Positions 57,031-64,000 of a stretch of DNA of 64,000 nucleotides are shown one piece after another. Source of the DNA: Lateolabrax maculatus (Eukaryota; Chordata; Actinopteri; Acropomatiformes; Lateolabracidae); the NCBI GenBank assembly GCA_031216445.1, contig CM062197.1, positions 25,260,001 to 25,324,000 of the forward strand. Direction: 5' to 3'. The translations under genes were made by a program, and so were the position numbers. The notes beneath the pieces were generated by a model. The model did not search any database, was not told the DNA's origin, and was given only the letters and a program-made list of their open reading frames with translations. The stretch's first letter is position 1. The number at the start of each line of letters is the position of its first letter.

Positions 57031-60000
57031 TTATTCCCTCCACTCATAGTCAGCAATTTTCGTGATCAGTGCGAGAACCTTTGGACTGACTGCATGTTTT
57101 GTGGTGGCTTTCCGCTCCACTTTTGAGCCCTTGTCCGGGTTAATCTTGAAGAGGCACCTGTCAAATGAAAAAAAAAAAAAAAAAAAAAAAAAAGGCTTTA
57201 GTAACTGTGGACTGTACTGTAATTTAATGTTTTCATACATTTGCAATAAGGTTACACAACACTCTTTCGCTTGTGAAAGAGTGTTTGGACATACAGGGAA
57301 CTGTGGAACAGTGATGTAGTGAAAAGATTAACATGAGTACTGTGTATGTGTACAAATGTTTGAAGGTGGTCAGAGGGGCCGTTTGGCGCAAAATGGCAGC
57401 CATGCTTCCCTCAGTCTGCCCCAGGGCAGCTGTGGCTACAAACGTAGCTTACCACCACTGGTGAGAATGTGTATGAATGAATAATTTTCTGTAAAGCGCT
57501 TTGGGTGCTTTGAAAAGTGCAATATAAATCCAAGCCATTATCATTATTATTATTAGTAATAGTAGTATTGCAAATACTATTTCAGGGAGAAGAACGTAAC
57601 TTCGGTCAGGAGGATCTGCTACTCAAAGGTTTCTTGGGTATTTGAGTTTCGTTTTGTCATTATTTCATAAATAAGCATTAACAAGCCCCTTTTTCTGTAA
57701 CTTGACATGAGCATGAATCAAGGATAAAGAAGAGACATAGCCAGTCTGAAAATCCGAAAAACAAAAATGAACTCTGAGGTACAGTTTGGACCATTTTCAT
57801 CCAGTAGAGGGCATTTTTCACTCATTTTTTTAGTCATTACTCTCCCTTTTGATATCAAATGACTTATAATAAAAAAATTCAAAGAGGTCAATAATACATT
57901 GTCCTACTCTGTGTATGGGCCGATCTTTCATTATTCCATTTCCTAACTCAATCAAAAAAAGAGAAAACAAGGTTGTTTTTCTCTTACAATGAAATCAACA
58001 ACATTAAAATTAAGTTTTTGATTTTATTATTTTGTTACTGAGATATTTGGATAAATTCAGGAATGCCTGACCGGAGATCTGCCTGCCGACTGACTGCAGA
58101 CTGCAAGCACAACCACTGAGAAATATCCACAACAGAGGTCCATCTCGGCAGCTCCATGCTGCTTCTCTCTGCGACCCAACTCCGCCTCCTAGTGGGGCCT
58201 CCTCAGTGGCAGTGCTGGCTCCTGTCCAGTCTGAGTGACTCCTGGCATGAATGCTCATGCGCAGAAGGCCGTCAGGCTTTCCTGCTCTGCATGTAGGTTG
58301 AAAGTAAAGCATCCGCACCTCCACAAATCTCCAAGCATTCCCCCAATCTATCCAAATAAAATAAATCGCTCAAAGATGGATCATGAACTTAAAGGTGTGA
58401 GAATGAGCCACATTGTGACCAACAGATATACGTAGATACATCAAAGCTTCTCATTATGACCAACACCTGTGAAGTGTGCTGGAAGAGCTCTGGTTTCTAG
58501 TCTGTGATGAACCAGGAGGGCCTATGGCTGCCCCTGGAACTCCAACGCTGAGGTGCTACTGCAGGCGGTACAACAGATCACCTCAGCAAGGCAAGAGTTT
58601 TTAGAGCAGTTGTTTTTACTGGGTTAATTTTTTTGTTTATCTATCAATCTACTAATCCTGTGATTCCCAAACTGTGGGCCGTGGGTATTGCAGATGGGCC
58701 ACCAAAATCATTTTCAAAAATAGTATGATTTTTGTTGAATTAAAGAAAGAGATAGCAAATACATTATAAGTATATAGGACTGGGCGATAAAACAATCTTC
58801 AATTCGGATTGCGATCAATTATTGGCTATAATTTCCTCTATCACATGGCAGAAATAAATACGACAGCGGCTTGTCACTCTGCCGTCTGTTGCTGCACCAT
58901 AGACTATATATAAAAAAAAAAAAAAAAGAGGGCTGCGCGTAGGATAAACCGCCTCCTGTTGTGAGTGTGTATAGTTTGAGCTGCAGCTAAAGGGAGGAAG
59001 AGTAAATGTTTGAAAAGATTGAGGAAATGAGTGCAAGTGGTGCTGATGGCAACTAAAGTGACGTGAACATGTGTGTGACTTTGGAGCTTCCTGCTACTTT
59101 CAGGTCAGTCCTGAAGGTTTTATCTTTATCATTAAGATTTAAAAAAGTCGCATTATTAGGCCTCTATATTGTTAATGAGAAATTTGATTTTCAAGTGGGC
59201 CTTGAGTTGCCAAAGTTTGGGAACCCTATACTAATCATTTCAGCACTTGAGCAGTGGTCAGTTACAGTATGTGCATTATATATCTTATTTTGATGTATTA
59301 AATTGACTTGTGCTGTCTTACCTCTGTAAGAACTCCAAAGTTGATGCTTGGGCTGCTGGGTAAGATATGTTCATACAGTAGTACGAACCAAACATCAGTG
59401 TAAGAGCATCACTGAAGATTCTGATATGGCCATTCACAATGGTCTGGTCCACAGACAGCATGAAAATCTCCGCTGCCAAAGTAGAGTTTCCTGTGGTGTA
59501 CAAGGACAAGAGAAAAGGGGAACATTTTTTTGACAAACTGAGCCAAAAGACCGTAACTCCAACAACAACTAAATGAAATTATGTTACAACTGAGTCCAGT
59601 ACAACAATAACAATCAAAGTAATAGTATTAATAGTTTTGTTTTTTGGTTTTAATATATTGTGGTGGATAAAGACAAATATTCATACCACACATAACAATA
59701 CATGGTGTACTTGGAAGTCCAGCACAGTCCACTTCAGAGGGCAGGGTTGTTTTATCCACTTTGTAGAACATCTGTTCTTCGTCTTCATTGAAGTACTTGA
59801 GGAGCAGTGGAAGAAACACTGCAACATTCACATCTGCATCATTTTTGCCTGATGTTTCCATTTCCCTGAAGATGGTCTCCATCTTCCCTGTCTTGTCACC
59901 AGATTTAAGAAATGAAATAACTCTGGCACATTTATTAGCTATGTGTTTGTCTTCCATGTCCACACCTGTAAGCTCTTTGAAATGAGTCTTCATGCCAGTT

Positions 60001-63000
60001 GTCTCAAACAGATATGGCCATTCCTTTGTCAAGTCAGAAGTCTCAGTCCCACTAATAATGTCTTTTCTCTGAGTGAAGAAAGTGGCTCTCATCATATTCT
60101 CAATGGCTTTGCTGTCACAGCATCTTTCTCTCCACATTTTCTTTAACTCTTCTTGTGCATGTTTCTGAGATTCAGGGGTTTCATCAGGTGGCAGCCGTGT
60201 TGGTTGCCAGTTTATACACCCGTAAGTGTCTAGTCTTCTTTTCTGAGTTGGGGTATCCTCTCCTTCACTGCTGCTAATAACTTGCCTCTTTAAGGAAAGT
60301 GAAGTGTTTCCTCTTTTCAGGTTATCCACTCTGCTGACCATCTGTTTGGTGAGTAAGTCATACCCACTGCCTACAACTTCACCTTCAATGACATCAGTAA
60401 ATGCCACAGGGTAGGCCTTTGTCATCTTCCTTGCTATCTCACTGATATGTTTCTTCCCAGGTGTTGGGCACTTGGTTAAGATTTCACTGACAATGAGCCG
60501 TATGATTTCAAGTCTCTCACTTTTTGTTGGCCGCTTTCTTGTTTCAAGCTTTCTGATGATCTCAGATGGAATTTTCTGCCAAGGAATTTGAAATTTAAAA
60601 TGCCAGCTGTTGTCAGACAGTCGACGAGGTGTGGTATCCATACTTGAACTACTTGTTGACCGCGGTGAACTTGCAGTTTCTGAGCTGTAACCACCTGAAG
60701 AGAACACACAGAACATTAGCTGTTATTAAATAATAGTTGGGTTTTCATGGAGCCTTTTTCCTCTTTCGGGACGTTGGTTCCGGCTGAAACTATATAGAAA
60801 TTACTTGAGTCATTTTTCCTCTTTTTTTGGCCGTGTTCGGGCTGAGACTTAATGCTAGTGAGACGCGCTGAGTCCAGGCTTCAACGAATTTTATTTTTCA
60901 GGCCCATAAAGAACTCGTAAATGCATAGTGATGTTTACATTTTGATTTCTCGAGACATGGAGCAGAAAGAACAGAACAAGACAACATTTAGTTTCATTGT
61001 TTACATGACAAAATGTTCATTTCTTTCGGTTTAAGAAAATGTTTATTCCACCTCTCTGGGCTTGTTTATTTTGATTGAGTTGATTGTAATCAGATTAGTT
61101 GGCTTGAAAACCCACTTACTGATGCAACAGTTAAAGCCATCCAATTTTCCACATTGTATAATGTAACCAGCATAATTTTAACTCAGACATCATTAATGTC
61201 TTTCCACAAATAGTCAGTGGATATCATTGTAATCCCAGCATGGAGTTAGTAGTCCTGATACTGATTGCAGGAATGGAAACGGGAGGAAAAGAAAACAACT
61301 AAGCAGAGCTACGGTGGAAATATTACCTGCGTGGTCACATGGGTGAGTTCATGAGTTTTCTTTATCAGCATTGGGCCGAAAAATGACATTTTTTCATATG
61401 TTTCCCTTACTGTTGTTGGCTGGGAGACCTGACTGTTTTTGTTGTGTGTGGTTTTTTTGTTAGGTTGGGGCTTTTATTGAGTCTGAGAACATTTACGAGT
61501 GATCCAGTTTACGAGCCAGGACCAGGATAAAGGTGCAAGAAGATCCAGCCTTTTCCAACACCACAGCAGTCACACGAGTCACACTATAGATGACACTGTT
61601 GCTTTGGGACAGACAAGCTTGCGAGATTTCAACATAACACACTACAAAGTAGGCCTGGGCGATAAACCGAAAATTTACCGATACCGAAATTTACGATAAC
61701 CGAATTCATTTTGCCCATGTCGGTATATTCGGTGTTTAAAAAAAAGAAAAGAAAAGTGTTTTTTGTCTTTTGGTTGTGTGTATAGATAGGCTGTGTTCAT
61801 GTCCCTTTAAGACAGCGTTTGTAGTATAGCGTATGTAGTCACGTGACTCCACCCCATCCAGTCTGTAACAAGAAGGGGAAGAGACGGTGACGAAATGGAG
61901 GACAGTTCAAATATCGAAGCGGCAGCTGTAGCGCCGGTGGCGGATGTAGACCTGGTCGAGGAGGAGGAAGAGCAGCAGCTTGTTCCCAAGAAAAACGTGT
62001 CAGTGTATGGCAGTGTTTAGTGTTAAGTGTTTATTTGCAATACTTTTTTTCAGTTTAGTGACATTTTTGCCCATGACATTATTATTTGTTTGCAAGTTAC
62101 ACTGCCTCCAGGCCTTTAAAGAGAACAGGCCTTTGCACTTGATGGCATTGCCTTTGTGAAATTTATTCATTTTATTTATTTATTTTGTTTACAAGGGATG
62201 CAGAGAACCTGCTACTTGACAGCTCAAATGTGACAAAGATTGTATTTTAATACGCAGGTAAATTTATACTGTTCAGTTGTGCTTAGTTGTTCAATAAATC
62301 TGAACTAAAAGTACTTAATTTGTTTCTTCTTCATTTATTTTCAGACACTGTAGGTTTTACAGTCCTTTTTAAAGTGACAAAAATAGTTGCAATAAATAGG
62401 TCCAGGGGAATCATATTAGTATCAATTTAACTGGCTGTGGAGCGACTGTCAATTCACTGCTGGTGATTGTACTATATTACAGTAAGTTACAGGTAGATTA
62501 TATTATTTTTCAGCCCATCTAACCCAAAAGAGTGATTCTGTGCAACAGATGCATATACTCACCAGAAAGGGGCATCTCGTAAGACTGTGTTCCTGGACTT
62601 GTACTGGCTCTGCTGAACTGCTGGTTGCTCTGGTTGCTTGGAGGACAACAAGACATCTTGTTGGCCTTAATAAAGGACAGATAGTAGTAATATTTAACCA
62701 TACAGACATCACATAGCTCAATCTGGGTATATTGATACCTAACATAATTATATACTATATAGCCAACTGATATATTTCAAACTGTTCCTTTCTCAATATA
62801 ATGCAGTACAGTACACCACCACTAACACCCACTATGAAATCAATGATGAACAAGGTATAGTGTATAGTCATCACCTTTTTCTTTGAAGAAGATTCTTTGA
62901 AGTATAATTCATAGTAGAACTGCTGTATTGGACTGCATTAATTTGAACAGGTGTACCTAATAAGTATATTTTGACTATGCACATTTTTCTAATGTGAAAG

Positions 63001-63237
63001 TTTCTATGTACAAATTGAAACACATACTTGTCTTTTTGAGCAGTGACAGAAGTTTCCTGGCTTCAATTGGTCTCAGGACAGAAAGGAGGTCACTCTCCTG
63101 CAGGTAGCTCAGGTCCTTCAGGCCCTCAACTCCTAAATCTTGCAGATGCTCCAGCAAAGGCTCAGGGTCTCTCAGTTTAGGAAGACTTGATGTTATGAAA
63201 GACAGAAGCTGACTCTCTGCATCCATGATTAGGAGGA
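57031..63237 (-). CDS. SAMD3-like SAM-domain protein gene, five exons
   Basis: Minus-strand exons: 1 63237-63028 (ATG at 63226; acceptor cttctag before, so a non-coding exon must lie upstream); 2 about 62665-62563; 3 60694-59687; 4 59568-59322; 5 57157-57031 with stop TAA. Exon 1 encodes a SAM-like helical domain (LLEHLQDLGVEGLKDLSYL, RPIEARKLLSLL). Exon 2 is Ser/Gln-rich. Exon 3 has FKFQIPWQKIPSEIIRKLE, HISEIARKMTKAYP and LLTKQMVSRVDNLKRGN. Exons 4-5 give SDALTLMFGSYYCMNISYP, TLEFLQRCLFKINPDKGSKV and a final YEWRE. Junctions 2-3, 3-4 and 4-5 agree in phase and frame and all are open. The 1-2 junction does not fit (phase 1 into phase 0). It resembles fish proteins annotated as SAMD3-like, which are multi-copy. 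Function unknown. Confidence 0.72.
57168..57194 (+). repeat. Poly(A) tract near a splice acceptor
   Basis: A run of about 27 A on the + strand (T on the gene strand), forming the polypyrimidine tract just upstream of the acceptor catttgacag of the last SAMD3-like exon. Confidence 0.9.
57395..57560 (+). mobile_element. SINE tail fragment
   Basis: The phrases ggcagctgtggctacaaacgtagcttaccaccactg and ttctgtaaagcgctttgggtg, then gtgcaatataaatccaagccatt with a (tta)n tail, form the 3' part of a widespread fish SINE. It lies in the last intron of the SAMD3-like gene. Confidence 0.7.
58740..58960. mobile_element. hAT-like terminal fragment
   Basis: It begins ataggactgggcgataaaac, a variant of the ctgggcgataaaccg signature seen at 61645, followed by aattcggattgcgatcaatt and later accatagactatatataaa. 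Intronic. Assignment is tentative. Confidence 0.4.
61640..62330 (+). mobile_element. hAT-type element, 5' part with start of transposase
   Basis: It begins aggcctgggcgataaaccga, then accgataccgaaatttacga, a known vertebrate hAT terminus. At 61895 an ATG opens MEDSSNIEAAAVAPVADVDL, then an acidic run and QQLVPKKNVSVYGSV before a stop. This resembles the N terminus of BED-zinc-finger hAT transposases, in which a W-x-Y/F block normally follows LVPKK. The rest of the transposase is missing. It lies in the intron between SAMD3-like exons 2 and 3, in antisense. Confidence 0.6.
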
Positions 63238-63303
63238 CTAGAAGGGATGAAAAATACTGTTCTTCAAGCATTATTGTCAGATTGTAATCTCTCAAACTCC
63301 AGA

Positions 63304-64000
63304 TTACTCTGAGTCAACAATGCTATGCTTAAGTGAAATTACCCTTGTCCCACAAAGCTTGTACACAGGCAAAGGATAATAATCTAGTTTCCGCTCAGGC
63401 TTCCAACATTTCATGCTCTGCTTTGCTTGTTTCACTTCATACAATGCAAATGCTGGCATATAGGACACGTCATGAGGTGTAACAATGAAGTACACATGCT
63501 GGTCCTGCGTCACAAGCATGAGCTCAATCTGTCCGAATTCAAGTGCCTCACCTTGGTTTAAACACAGAAAGAGTCCCTTTTTATACTGAGTGCCTTTCCA
63601 GTGCACCTCAGTAGCTGACTCAACATTGGGTTCTTTGACTAAGGTTTCTCCTACTGCAGAGCGCACTGCTTCGCTGTACAGTTCAGCATGGAAAGGAGTG
63701 GAGTTCTTAACCACCAATGAGGGTGCAAAAAAGGAGCCAGAATGTAGGTATGCCTGCAGTAGCTGATGGTTCTTTGCAAGTGTGTGACATACATTTTTGA
63801 AGTTTTATGTCCTTCGCACACATCTTTTGAAATATGAATGCTTACTCTGGAACCTCATTGTCCACAGCCGAATGAGTGGGCCAAACTTTAGTATTAAGGC
63901 AGGGTAGTGGGTGAGGTAATGATGCTTTGGTTTTAGTTTTTGTGAAGGAAACAATTCTTTCCTTCCTTCCAGATAATCACCAATCAGAACACTGAGCAAT
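63304..64000 (-). pseudogene. Transposase-like gene (Tnp2/CMC-like), copy 2, C-terminal part
   Basis: From the window edge it reads LIGDYLEGRKELFPSQKLKP, KHHYLTHYPALILKFGPLI, RLWTMRFQSKHSYFKRCVRR, then TAA at 63805-63807. The same frame continues open: NFKNVCHTLAKNHQLLQAYL, LVVKNSTPFHAELYSEAV, GLFLCLNQGEALEFGQIEL, ending ISLKHSIVDSE and TAA (63304). It aligns with copy 1 (FGPLVDVWTMRFEGKHKFF, GAYNFKNVPLTLADRHQ, LPEFGQIQQVLVV). In the alignment the TAA takes the place of a tyrosine codon, one base away. It lies 66 bases upstream of the acceptor of SAMD3-like exon 1, on the same strand. The N-terminal part is outside the window. Confidence 0.7.

Noticed and set aside
58010..58324. 104-codon frame on the minus strand in a GC-richer segment
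   Set aside because: It lies in the SAMD3-like intron, has no recognisable family and no fitting splice sites.

Overview
This is a stretch of a ray-finned (teleost) fish nuclear genome. It is AT-rich, has spliced genes with GT-AG introns, and carries a typical teleost mobile-element load: Rex1-like, L2, L1 and Tx1 LINEs, a Helitron, tRNA-type SINEs, hAT-like pieces and solo LTRs. Microsatellites are frequent. The translated exons were read by eye; family names come from recognised motifs, not from a search.

Region 1 (1-13.5 kb) is the 3' half of kirrel3 on the + strand, an immunoglobulin-superfamily adhesion protein. Five exons join in perfect phase: the last Ig domain (85-283), the transmembrane exon (1636-1743), two cytoplasmic exons (6448-6557, 6694-6780) and the last exon, which ends in a PDZ-binding tail (11790-12263). 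A sixth, phase-compatible candidate cassette exon lies at 4837-4905. The introns hold an internally deleted Rex1-like LINE (2045-3650) and a long decayed L2 LINE with an esterase-type ORF1 (7775-11110).

Region 2 (13.5-25 kb) has no host gene that I can support. It holds L2 3'-UTR copies, a hAT-like piece, a rotted L1 (17955-20225), a pair of ~222 bp direct repeats about 98% identical and 2.2 kb apart with TTAGGG-like motifs, and AT-rich dispersed repeats.

Region 3 (25-43 kb) holds a spliced two-OB-fold gene (25386-26783, minus), a broken transposase-like gene (31720-33800, +), and directly behind it a Helitron (33832-38943, +). The Helitron has protease-like, DUF6570-like, HUH Rep and endonuclease parts, but its helicase region is missing and a solo LTR sits in its place. 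Two copies of another repeat family flank this block.

Region 4 (44.7-52.2 kb) is a nearly full-length Tx1-clade LINE (minus) whose 3' end abuts a TC/GA microsatellite. Its zinc-knuckle ORF is split by a 440 bp insertion with a perfect 6 bp target duplication. The LINE's truncated 5' end cuts into a second copy of the OB-fold gene (50495-51372, +). A second copy of the solo LTR follows in opposite orientation.

Region 5 (53-64 kb) holds a CpG-dense alternating purine/pyrimidine tract, a 120-150 bp tandem array that switches orientation and contains a SINE, and a spliced SAMD3-like gene (57031-63237, minus). Exons 3-5 of that gene are fully open and join in phase. Directly upstream on the same strand is a second copy of the same transposase-like gene (63304-64000), open except for one TAA.

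The most interesting pattern is the repeated company of three multi-copy gene families of unclear status: the transposase-like protein, the SAM-domain protein and the OB-fold protein. They may belong to one or more poorly described teleost mobile elements.
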